From: Candidatus Latescibacterota bacterium
Lineage (GTDB): Bacteria > JAAXHH01 > JACQVL01
DNA length: 5,335 nucleotides
Assembly (NCBI GenBank): GCA_016209865.1
Contig: JACQVL010000010.1
Span: 1-5,335, forward strand
Direction of reading: 5' to 3'
Shown: positions 1 through 5,200 of the stretch, in pieces
Layout of the letters: every line of letters starts with the position of its first letter
Numbering within the stretch: the first letter of the stretch is position 1
Translations under genes and position numbers: made by a program
The notes under the pieces: generated by a model
The model's input: the letters and a program-made list of their open reading frames with translations, nothing else
Databases searched by the model: none
What the model was told of the DNA's origin: nothing

Positions 1-1
1 G

Positions 2-3000
2 GGCGGCACGCGCGGGACGCTCGCACGCGGGTTCACCTACCTCAAGGTGGACTCGGTCACGGTGTCGCTGACCGTCACCGCCAATGTCTCCGGGACGGCG
101 CGGACGGACACCGTCCACACCGCCCGGCTCCCAGAGGGACTGCCGTTCATCACTCCTCAGAAGACCGCACCGGTCGCCGCCCTGCAGCGCCTGTTCGATG
201 CCTTAGCTGGACTGGCACTGGAGATCCCGCCCGGAGCGATTGACCAGAACATCACGGTGTCCCTCGATGTCCGCAACGTGACCATCCGGAACGACAGCAC
301 GATGTTCGCCCCCATCAACGGACGGCCGTCGTTCCTGTTCATCCATCCGGCCGTCAGCGTCAACGGGGTCGAGCAGCCGAGGTTCGACTTCTCCGGCCGG
401 GCGGCGATCAACCTGACCGTCCTCCTGCGCAAGTTCGGCCGGATTCTGCAGGCTTCCGGAGTGGACACGACGGCGGCGGACACCCTCGCCCTCGCCTACG
501 TGACCCCGTCCGGCCTGACGCAGGAGGGGATGATCTCCAAGTCCCGGCACGACGACCGACTGATCATCGCCAGCCTGACGACCCTGGCCGACTTAGCGGG
601 CATCCGGCAGCGGGACCTTACCGTCAACACCGCGCCGCCTGCCATCGTCTCCGGGCCGTTCGTCGTGCCCAGCGATACCTTCGCCACCGTCACCTGGCGG
701 ACGGATAAACTCACGACGAGTCGGGTGGAGTTCGGCACCGGTCAGACGCTCGCCGCCCTCACGCAGGCCGTCACCGATACCCAGCTCGTCAACGGCCACG
801 TCGTCGTCCTGGGGACCCTGGTTCGTCAGACGAAATACTATTACCGGGTGATTTCCGAGGACGACCGCGGCCAGCGCGTCGCCAGCCGCATTCTGTTCTT
901 CTCGACCGTCAACCGTCCCGACGTCCGTCCCCCAACGCTCACCGTCAAGCCCCAGGTGCTGGCGGTCGCCCCGCACAACGCGGTCATCGGATGGATCACC
1001 GACGAACTGAGCACGAGCACGGTCGAATACGGACCGACCGCCGCCTTAGGGACGATCAGAACCCACGACGCTCTGGTCATCCGGCACGTCCTCGCCCTGC
1101 ACGGTCTGGCGCAGAGCACGACCTACTCCGCCCTCGTCAGCTCGGCGGACGGGAGCGGCAACGTAACCGCCTACCCGGATACCCTCGTCTTCACCACCCC
1201 GGCCGCGCCGGACACCCTCCCACCCCGGCTCCTCAGCCGGCCGGTCGTGGCTGGACTGACGCCGACGAGCGCGATCATCCAGTGGACGACCGACACGCCG
1301 AGCGACAGCCGGGTGACGTACGTGGCGGTCGGGACGGCGGACACCCTGCGGGCGGTGAACACGGAGGAACCGCTGGCCCAGCAGCACAGCGTGACGCTGA
1401 CCGGCCTGACGCCCGACACCGCGTACCTGTACGTCGTCCGCTCGACGGATCAGGAGGGCAACCCGGTCGCCAGCCGGGCCGGACGGTTCAAGACGCCCGC
1501 GACGGCGGACACCACCCCGCCCGTCATCATCCGCGGCCCGGCCGTCCTGTACGCGTCCGATACCGTAATCGCCATCGGCTGGGTGACGGACGAGGTGAGC
1601 GATGGGTTCGTCTACTACAAGGGAAGCGGCGACAGCACGTTCACCTCGCATGGTGTGCCCGCTCAGTCCCGCCGGCACATCGTCTTCATCGGGGGGTTGA
1701 CGAGCGGGGAGACGTACACCTTCGCCCTCACCTCCACCGATCCGAGCGGGAACACCACCGTCTTCCCACCCGGCACCGTCCTGTCGAAGCCGGTCGCGCA
1801 GGCGCGGCCAGTGGTGATCTCCGCATCCGGCGGTACGTTCACGACCGCGTCCGAACCAGACGTCCAGCCGCCCGTCATCACGGGCGGGCCGCGGGTGGTC
1901 GCCCGGACATCCACCTTGATCACGATCTCGTGGGAGACGGACGAGCCGGGCAACAGTCAGGTGTGGTACGGCACCAACCTGAGCCAGCAGGCGACCGATA
2001 CGGACTTAGTGACCGCTCATCAAGTCACGCTCACCAACCTGTCGGCCGGGACGACGTACCCCTACCAGGTCGGGTCGACCGACCCGGCCGGGAACGGCCC
2101 GACGTGGAGCGCGCAGAGCGCCGCGACGACGGCGACCACCGCCGATACCGAGCCGCCGGTCATCCTGTCCGGCACTGTCCGCACCGCCGTCTCCAACGAC
2201 CGGGTGACCGTCTCCTGGGAGACGGACGAGCCGTCGGACAGCTTCGTGCAGTACGGCACCGCCCCGGACGCGCTGACCTCGATGGTGGATGAGGCCGACC
2301 TGGTCACGTCGCACACCGTCGTGTTGACCAACCTCAGCCCGAATCAGGCGTACTCCATCCGGGCGACGTCCACCGACCTGGCGGGCAACGGCCCGACGGC
2401 GACGACCGCCCTGAGCGTCACGACGACCGCCACGGCGGACACGGCCCGGCCGGTCGTCAGCGGCGTCCAGGCGAACGCGGTGGCGACGACGGATACGAGC
2501 GTGACGCTGACGGTCGCCTGGCAGACAGATCGCTTAGCGACGAGCGTCGTCGAGTACGGCACCACGTCCAGCCTGGGATCGAGCGTGACGAACACGACGA
2601 CCGGGACCGTCCATCAGACCGTCATCCCCCGGCTTCTACTCGGCACCCGGTATTTCTTCCGCGCCGGTTCCGCCAGCGCGACCGACCCGCAGGGCAGCCG
2701 TCTGGCGTACAGCACGACGAGCAGCCTGACCACCCCGGCAAGCGTTGACACGACGACGCCCGCCGCGCCGGCGGCCGTGACGGCCATTCCGGGTGACGGG
2801 GCGGCGTACCTCCGCTGGACTCCATCGCCCAGCGCGTCGGTCACGGGGTATACGATCCTTCGGAACGGGAACGCACTCGCCACAGTCGGACGGGATTCCA
2901 CGTTCCTCGATGTCAGCGCGACGAACGGGCAGGCGCAGTCCTACACCATCCGGGCGATCAGCGCGATCGGGAAGACGAGCCCGCTTTCGGCTTCTGCCTC

Positions 3001-3691
3001 GGCCACACCTCACTCCAATCAGGTTCCCACCGCGCCCGCGTCGAGCAGTCCGGCGTCCGGGGACACCGTCTCCCTCGCCCCGGTCCTCGTCATCGGGAAC
3101 TCCTCGCCCGTCACCGGCGACCCGGCACGTGCGGCGCTGACGTACAGGTTCCAGGTGGGGGCGGATTCCGCGTTCTCCACGCTCGTCGCGTCGGTCGTCG
3201 GGGTCGCGCAGGGCGTCTCCGGCAACCCGACCCACTGGAAAGTCGAGGACACCGGACTCCCCGGCGTATCGCTCCTCCAGAGCGGGGAGCGGTACTGGTG
3301 GCGCGGTCGGGCGAACGACGGCATCTTCAACGGCGCCTGGTCGACGCCCCGGACGTTCGTCGCCAGCGCGAGCAAGCCGACGGGGATCACGCCGGGACAT
3401 CTCTCCGTCACCCGGCAGTTCGCGCTGAGACAGAACGTCCCTAACCCGTTCAACCCGGCGACGGCGATCCGGTACGACCTGCCGCGTGCCGCGCAGGTGA
3501 CGCTCAGGGTGTACAACCTCCTCGGTCAGGAAGTCGCCGTCCTCGTCGATGCCCGTCAGGAGCCAGGGTACTACACCGTCCGGTGGGATGGCCGGAACCG
3601 TGCAGGCGTCTCGGTCGCCAGCGGCCTGTACTTCTACCGCCTGCGGGCCGGGGAGTTCACCAGGACAAAAAAGATGATGCTGGTGAGATAA
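2..3691 (+). CDS. Giant secreted/surface protein with tandem FN3-like repeats and a C-terminal type IX-type sorting domain (5' end missing)
   Basis: The frame is open from the left edge (first complete codon at 2). A GTG at 47 is the first usable start codon, but it has no ribosome binding site and the protein pattern continues upstream of it, so I treat the gene as truncated by the window. 1229 residues are visible. Counting from the GTG: about 1-195 is a beta-rich region containing 'LEIPPGAIDQNITVSL', reminiscent of ZU5-type IPPGA motifs; 196-901 holds seven FN3-like repeats; about 907-995 is a classical FN3 domain; about 996-1108 is another Ig/FN3-like domain with 'RYWWRGRANDG' and 'GAWSTPRTF'; 1125-1214 is the sorting domain. 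The repeats resemble the N-terminal domain of purple acid phosphatases. No catalytic domain is visible, so adhesion, matrix or envelope structure is the likely role. The product should be exported across the outer membrane and then processed or anchored; the signal peptide lies upstream of the window. The substrate or binding partner is unknown. Confidence 0.9.
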   Translation, partial: GGTRGTLARGFTYLKVDSVTVSLTVTANVSGTARTDTVHTARLPEGLPFITPQKTAPVAALQRLFDALAGLALEIPPGAIDQNITVSLDVRNVTIRNDSTMFAPINGRPSFLFIHPAVSVNGVEQPRFDFSGRAAINLTVLLRKFGRILQASGVDTTAADTLALAYVTPSGLTQEGMISKSRHDDRLIIASLTTLADLAGIRQRDLTVNTAPPAIVSGPFVVPSDTFATVTWRTDKLTTSRVEFGTGQTLAALTQAVTDTQLVNGHVVVLGTLVRQTKYYYRVISEDDRGQRVASRILFFSTVNRPDVRPPTLTVKPQVLAVAPHNAVIGWITDELSTSTVEYGPTAALGTIRTHDALVIRHVLALHGLAQSTTYSALVSSADGSGNVTAYPDTLVFTTPAAPDTLPPRLLSRPVVAGLTPTSAIIQWTTDTPSDSRVTYVAVGTADTLRAVNTEEPLAQQHSVTLTGLTPDTAYLYVVRSTDQEGNPVASRAGRFKTPATADTTPPVIIRGPAVLYASDTVIAIGWVTDEVSDGFVYYKGSGDSTFTSHGVPAQSRRHIVFIGGLTSGETYTFALTSTDPSGNTTVFPPGTVLSKPVAQARPVVISASGGTFTTASEPDVQPPVITGGPRVVARTSTLITISWETDEPGNSQVWYGTNLSQQATDTDLVTAHQVTLTNLSAGTTYPYQVGSTDPAGNGPTWSAQSAATTATTADTEPPVILSGTVRTAVSNDRVTVSWETDEPSDSFVQYGTAPDALTSMVDEADLVTSHTVVLTNLSPNQAYSIRATSTDLAGNGPTATTALSVTTTATADTARPVVSGVQANAVATTDTSVTLTVAWQTDRLATSVVEYGTTSSLGSSVTNTTTGTVHQTVIPRLLLGTRYFFRAGSASATDPQGSRLAYSTTSSLTTPASVDTTTPAAPAAVTAIPGDGAAYLRWTPSPSASVTGYTILRNGNALATVGRDSTFLDVSATNGQAQSYTIRAISAIGKTSPLSASASATPHSNQVPTAPASSSPASGDTVSLAPVLVIGNSSPVTGDPARAALTYRFQVGADSAFSTLVASVVGVAQGVSGNPTHWKVEDTGLPGVSLLQSGERYWWRGRANDGIFNGAWSTPRTFVASASKPTGITPGHLSVTRQFALRQNVPNPFNPATAIRYDLPRAAQVTLRVYNLLGQEVAVLVDARQEPGYYTVRWDGRNRAGVSVASGLYFYRLRAGEFTRTKKMMLVR
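632..2749 (+). repeat. Seven tandem FN3-like repeats of about 95-115 residues
   Basis: Each unit starts with a PP-containing strand such as 'APPAIVSGP', 'TPPVIIRGP', 'QPPVITGGP' or 'EPPVILSG'. It continues through a W-x-TD-(E/K/R/T) turn ('TWRTDK', 'SWETDEP', 'AWQTDR'), a 'VEYG/VQYG/VWYG' strand, an H-x-V-x-L-x-x-L segment and a Y-x-(Y/F/V)-x-V/A-x-S-x-D-x-x-GN strand, and ends with an F-x-T-P/T-T-A linker and 'ADT' or a similar motif. Repeats 5 and 6 share an identical 18-base stretch at 1931-1948 and 2216-2233, 285 bp (95 codons) apart, pointing to recent duplication or gene conversion. Repeat 4 is longer because of an insertion of roughly 20 residues before its final strand. Confidence 0.85.
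3419..3688 (+). other. C-terminal FlgD-Ig-like / type IX secretion type A sorting domain
   Basis: The last 90 residues of the long protein begin 'FALRQNVPNPFNPATAIRYD'. They continue with 'VTLRVYNLLGQEVAVL', 'GYYTVRWDGRNRAGVSVASG' and 'LYFYRLRAGEFTRTKKMMLV', and end in R just before the stop codon. This is the standard order of motifs in C-terminal sorting domains of Bacteroidota and related phyla, where they direct cargo through the type IX secretion system. In several candidate phyla the same fold is annotated as a FlgD Ig-like domain, and dependence on type IX secretion there is presumed rather than shown. Confidence 0.9.
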
Positions 3692-3702
3692 GAGGTTGAA
3701 CC

Positions 3703-3730
3703 TTGACAAGACGATTCGTCTCAGTCTGAT
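3703..3730 (+). promoter_or_regulatory. Possible sigma-70-like promoter just outside the left cassette border
   Basis: TTGACA at 3703-3708 is a perfect -35 hexamer. It is followed 16 bases later by TCTGAT (3725-3730), a weak -10 with 4 of 6 matches and no A at position 2. It lies between the stop codon of the surface-protein gene and the first cassette core site and points into the cassette. If active it would act like an external cassette promoter, with a leader of about 120 bases before the antitoxin. The weak -10 keeps confidence low, and consensus elements differ between phyla. Confidence 0.22.
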
Positions 3731-3735
3731 TGAGC

Positions 3736-3742
3736 GTTGGGC
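3736..3742 (+). other. Left cassette junction: R'-type core site GTTGGGC
   Basis: GTTGGGC matches the integron core consensus GTTRRRY, with the crossover expected between G3736 and T3737. It marks the left end of the toxin-antitoxin cassette. The preceding bases 'TGATTGAGC' resemble an L' box, but I find no complete attC upstream. The only candidate left arm is the imperfect core GTTGAAC at 3695-3701, which pairs poorly. The site may be the right end of a decayed attC, an attI relic, or a genomic site used as a target. Confidence 0.7.
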
Positions 3743-3766
3743 CCCGCACAAATAGAGGCTGAGGAC

Positions 3767-3795
3767 TTGCATTCGCTCAGAGTTCTCAGTATCTT
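3767..3795 (+). promoter_or_regulatory. Candidate internal promoter/operator of the toxin-antitoxin operon
   Basis: TATCTT (3790-3795, 4 of 6 matches to TATAAT) lies 17 bases after TTGCAT (3767-3772, only 3 of 6 matches to TTGACA), about 65 bases before the antitoxin start. CTGAG at 3759-3763 and CTCAG at 3776-3780 form an inverted pair, and CTCAG recurs at 3785-3789, so these short repeats overlap the -35/-10 region. This would suit an autoregulatory operator, common for toxin-antitoxin operons. The promoter match alone is weak. Confidence 0.25.
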
Positions 3796-3859
3796 TGAAG
3801 CTAGACTTAGAGGGGCTCAAATTCCTCATACTCTCTCTCCGAAGACAGCGAGGTCAACG

Positions 3860-4099
3860 ATGCGAGTCGAAGCGATCAAAGTCGACAACGGTTTCTTGAT
3901 CCCCCTCAGCGAGGGATTCCAAGACATTACCCAAGACCGCCTCCTCTTAGAAGTCGAAATTCTTGATCCCCAGCAAGCCGAGGCCGGGTATACGGCTTTA
4001 GACCAGCTGGTCGGCTGCTGTGAGACGGGCCAGCCGGACGCCTCCGTCCAGCATGATCAGCACATCTATGGGCGCCGAGGGAGCCATGATCTTCGTTGA
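3860..4099 (+). CDS. VapB-like antitoxin of a PIN-toxin pair
   Basis: This 79-residue protein should neutralise the PIN ribonuclease encoded just downstream. ATG 3860 is chosen because GAGGT (3850-3854) lies 5 bases before it and the protein then starts directly with a conserved-looking strand, 'VEAIKVDNGFLIPLSEGF'. Other segments are 'ITQDRLLLEVEILDP' (23-37), 'YTALDQLVGCCE' (44-55) and 'DASVQHDQHIYG' (60-71). From memory, small proteins of this pattern, 'GFLIP ... LLEVEI ... LDQLVG.CE ... DAS..HD..IY', occur next to PIN genes in cyanobacteria and other bacteria; I cannot run the search. The N-terminal half would be the dimer or DNA-binding part and the polar C-terminal tail the toxin-binding part (inference). 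I see no classical helix-turn-helix, AbrB or Phd motif. Its end overlaps the toxin start by 14 bases, which implies translational coupling. The 'VapB-like' label rests on context and pattern. Confidence 0.75.
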   Translation: MRVEAIKVDNGFLIPLSEGFQDITQDRLLLEVEILDPQQAEAGYTALDQLVGCCETGQPDASVQHDQHIYGRRGSHDLR

Positions 4100-4499
4100 C
4101 ACGGGGGCGTGGATTGCGCTCTCCGATAAATCGGATCAATATCATCGGCAGGCGAAGGCGATTTACACCCGGCTGAAGCGGCGTCGAGCGCGGTTCGTGA
4201 CCACCGATTACGTGATCGATGAGACGACGACCCGGTTGCGCTATGATAGTGGGCATGCCAGTGCGGTCAAGTTTTTGGAGGTCATTCGGACGGCGGAACA
4301 GGCGGGGATTCTCCGGGTGGTCGCCATTACGCCGGCCGTGTTCCAGACGGCGCAGACTCTCTTTCGCCAATATGATACGGTGGTGCTGTCGTTGACGGAT
4401 TGCACGAGTTTTGCCGTGTGTGAGCAGCATCAGGTGTCGGAAGCTTTTGCCTTTGATCAACATTTTCCCCTCCGAGGCATCACGCTCTGCACCAAATAG
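4086..4499 (+). CDS. PIN-domain ribonuclease toxin (VapC-like)
   Basis: This 137-residue protein has the normal length for a single PIN domain. The four acidic active-site positions are recognisable: D5 in 'MIFVDTGAWIAL', E46 in 'DYVIDETTTRL', D105 in 'LSLTDCTSFAV' and D124 in 'FAFDQHF'. PIN toxins of the VapC class are Mg2+-dependent endoribonucleases that cut tRNA, rRNA or mRNA in the cytoplasm; the target cannot be read from the sequence. ATG 4086 is preferred because the protein then begins at the first PIN strand and GAGGGAG (4077-4083) lies just upstream. ATG 4068 in the same frame would add six residues. The gene overlaps the antitoxin by 14 bases, forming a two-gene operon with the antitoxin first. 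All catalytic residues are intact, so the toxin is probably active. It ends 28 bases before the attC, giving a compact cassette. Confidence 0.92.
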   Translation: MIFVDTGAWIALSDKSDQYHRQAKAIYTRLKRRRARFVTTDYVIDETTTRLRYDSGHASAVKFLEVIRTAEQAGILRVVAITPAVFQTAQTLFRQYDTVVLSLTDCTSFAVCEQHQVSEAFAFDQHFPLRGITLCTK

Positions 4500-4527
4500 G
4501 GTTCTGCCCTCCTGAACAGGGTGCGGG

Positions 4528-4655
4528 GCCTAACAACCGCTTGCAGGCCGTCTGGAACCCGGCCCTGCTTGTGGGTGTGCTGAGCATAATTCTGCCGCTC
4601 TGCCTGTCGCTGGCGTCGCTTCATGGGTTCCAGCGGCTGAAGCGGGGCGTTGGGC
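4528..4655 (+). other. Integron attC recombination site (128 bp)
   Basis: The outer cores are GCCTAAC (R'', 4528-4534, RYYYAAC) and GTTGGGC (R', 4649-4655, GTTRRRY), which pair with one T-G wobble. Unpaired spacers follow: AACC (4535-4538) on the left and GGGGC (4644-4648) on the right. The inner arms, 4539-4560 and 4625-4643, form a 19-bp stem that is perfect apart from three single extra bases on the left arm: G4543, one G of 4546/4547, and T4551. The first falls inside the L'' box, where attC sites carry an extrahelical base that sets strand choice and orientation. The variable terminal structure is 4561-4624 (64 bases). All of these proportions fit known attC sites, which range from about 57 to 141 bp. 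Confidence 0.88.
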
Positions 4656-4676
4656 TGCCCACCAAGGGGGCATCAG

Positions 4677-5090
4677 ATGTCCGCGGAAGCACCACGCGAA
4701 GATCTCGGCCGGAAGCATCAGCTCCACGGAGTTCAACCTGTTCTTCCGGTAAGAGACGTCACAGCGAGCGCCGAGTACTTCCGTGACGTGCTCGGCTTCG
4801 AAATCGACTTCTTGGAGGGCGATCCTCCGATTCACGGTCGTGTCACGAAGGGCGACGGAACGTATGGCCAACCGGTCTACATCCATCTCTCAAAGGCCGC
4901 GCCCGAGGAGGTGCGTCCCAGCGGAGAGCTCCGGATCCATGTCGGCCATGATCTCGACAGCCTGTTTGAGGCGTATCGCGACCTTGAGGTCGAGGTTGTC
5001 TTCGCACCGGTCTCGCAACCCTGGGGGCTTCGCGAGTTTGCAGTGCGCGAGATCAATGGTCACGTCCTGAGATTCTGCAGTGAAGCGTAG
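4677..5090 (+). CDS. VOC-superfamily (glyoxalase/bleomycin-resistance-like) protein
   Basis: This 137-residue protein is the usual size for a single-chain VOC protein made of two beta-alpha-beta-beta-beta modules. The first module shows 'GVQPVLPVRDVTASAEYF' and 'RDVLGFEIDFLEGDPPIHG' (18-54), followed by 'QPVYIHLSKAAPEE'. The second shows 'GELRIHVGHDLDSLFEAYRD' and ends with 'QPWGLREFAVREINGHVLRF' (114-133), the typical closing motif of bleomycin-resistance-like members. Such proteins either bind and sequester a small toxic compound or, with bound metal, isomerise, cleave or conjugate it. The substrate is not predictable here, and resistance to a specific drug should not be assumed. ATG 4677 has AAGGGGG (4664-4670) 6 bases upstream. 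The gene follows an attC directly and reads away from it, as cassette cargo does; VOC genes are common cassette cargo. It would be cotranscribed from an upstream promoter, since I see none of its own. Confidence 0.87.
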   Translation: MSAEAPREDLGRKHQLHGVQPVLPVRDVTASAEYFRDVLGFEIDFLEGDPPIHGRVTKGDGTYGQPVYIHLSKAAPEEVRPSGELRIHVGHDLDSLFEAYRDLEVEVVFAPVSQPWGLREFAVREINGHVLRFCSEA

Positions 5091-5096
5091 GTGGCG

Positions 5097-5129
5097 GCTC
5101 AACAAGGCCTGGAGCAAAAAGGGTTGAGT
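5097..5129 (+). other. Candidate truncated or internally deleted attC
   Basis: GCTCAAC (5097-5103) fits RYYYAAC, and GTTGAGT (5123-5129) fits GTTRRRY; the two are complementary at 6 of 7 positions. 'AAGGCCTGGAGC' after the first core looks like the left arm of an attC. The distance is only 33 bp end to end, no matching right inner arm exists, and no other GTTRRRY occurs before 5335. This is either a remnant of the second cassette's attC or a chance hairpin of about 6 bp. It lacks a T tract, so it is not a standard terminator. Confidence 0.4.
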
Positions 5130-5187
5130 CGGGCGGAACTTCATGCGGGCGCCCTGCAACGACACGGATCCGCGCCACCCTACCTCC

Positions 5188-5195
5188 AGGAGGAA
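5188..5195 (+). promoter_or_regulatory. Strong Shine-Dalgarno site for the PhyH-family gene
   Basis: AGGAGGAA at 5188-5195 lies 5 bases before ATG 5201 (7 bases counted from AGGAGG). It is a near-perfect match to the anti-Shine-Dalgarno sequence, fixes the start codon, and is the strongest ribosome binding site in the window. No clear promoter is visible in 5130-5187. Confidence 0.85.
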
Positions 5196-5200
5196 GCGCT

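Larger units (their letters stand above)
3692..3859 (+). other. Gene-free stretch between the surface-protein gene and the antitoxin
   Basis: These 168 bases hold the possible outer promoter (3703-3730), the cassette junction (3736-3742) and the possible inner promoter with CTCAG repeats (3759-3795). A short hairpin, AGACG/CGTCT at 3709-3721 with a 3-base loop, has no T tract and overlaps the promoter candidate, so I do not call it a terminator. Base composition becomes A+T-richer from about 3750, inside the cassette. Confidence 0.6.
3736..4534. repeat. 14-bp inverted repeat at the cassette ends (3736-3749 and 4521-4534)
   Basis: GTTGGGCCCCGCAC at 3736-3749 is the reverse complement of GTGCGGGGCCTAAC at 4521-4534 except at one position, where T4531 replaces C (compatible with a G-T pair). 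The repeat contains the 7-base integron core and extends 7 bases past it into the cassette. In the circular form the two copies would sit on either side of the attC and lengthen its outer stem. Confidence 0.9.
3737..4649 (+). mobile_element. Integron gene cassette carrying a toxin-antitoxin pair
   Basis: The unit runs from the TTGGGC after the first core cut (3737) to the G of the second GTTGGGC (4649), 913 bp in all, and ends in a well-formed attC (4528-4655). Its two genes point the same way as the attC, the normal cassette arrangement. The start (3736-3749) and the bases leading into the attC (4521-4534) are complementary at 13 of 14 positions, as expected if they flanked one attC in a circular intermediate. 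The cassette is visibly richer in A+T than the surface-protein gene, especially 3750-3960. No integrase gene lies in the window, so current mobility would need an integrase supplied from elsewhere. Confidence 0.82.
4650..5129 (+). mobile_element. Probable second integron cassette (VOC gene) with a decayed attC; right end uncertain
   Basis: The unit begins immediately after the attC crossover point and carries one gene in cassette orientation with a short leader of 27 bases. Its start, 4649-4663, is complementary to 5090-5103 (GGTGGCGGCTCAAC) at 12 of 15 positions with one gap. The latter stretch ends in the core-like GCTCAAC at 5097, the place where this cassette's own attC should begin. No full attC follows. 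The end is set at the GTTGAGT core-like site (5123-5129) as the best candidate; the true end may be lost. Confidence 0.5.

Noticed and set aside
991-2292. A 433-codon open frame on the + strand in another frame
   Set aside because: It lies wholly inside the FN3-like repeats; the R/G/P/H-rich product is a typical out-of-frame translation of this gene.
3709-3721. Hairpin AGACG/CGTCT after the surface-protein gene as a terminator
   Set aside because: It is a short 5-bp stem without a T tract and overlaps the candidate promoter spacer.
2636-3829. A 397-codon open frame on the - strand
   Set aside because: It is the GC-rich mirror of the surface-protein gene, crosses the cassette border, and gives an arginine-rich low-complexity product with no domain pattern.
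3927-4463. A 178-codon open frame on the - strand opposite the toxin-antitoxin genes
   Set aside because: The + strand pair has intact PIN catalytic residues and ribosome binding sites; the - strand product shows no motif.
4501-4523. Possible terminator after the toxin (CCCT 4507-4510 with AGGG 4518-4521)
   Set aside because: The stem is only 4 bp plus wobble pairs, with no T tract; it sits against the attC left flank, and cassettes often lack terminators.
4541-4786. A short open frame on the + strand across the attC
   Set aside because: It starts inside the attC and overlaps the VOC gene out of frame; the structured attC explains the stretch better.
5143-5155. GGGCGCCC palindrome before the PhyH gene as an operator
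   Set aside because: Short GC palindromes are common in DNA of this composition and nothing else supports it.
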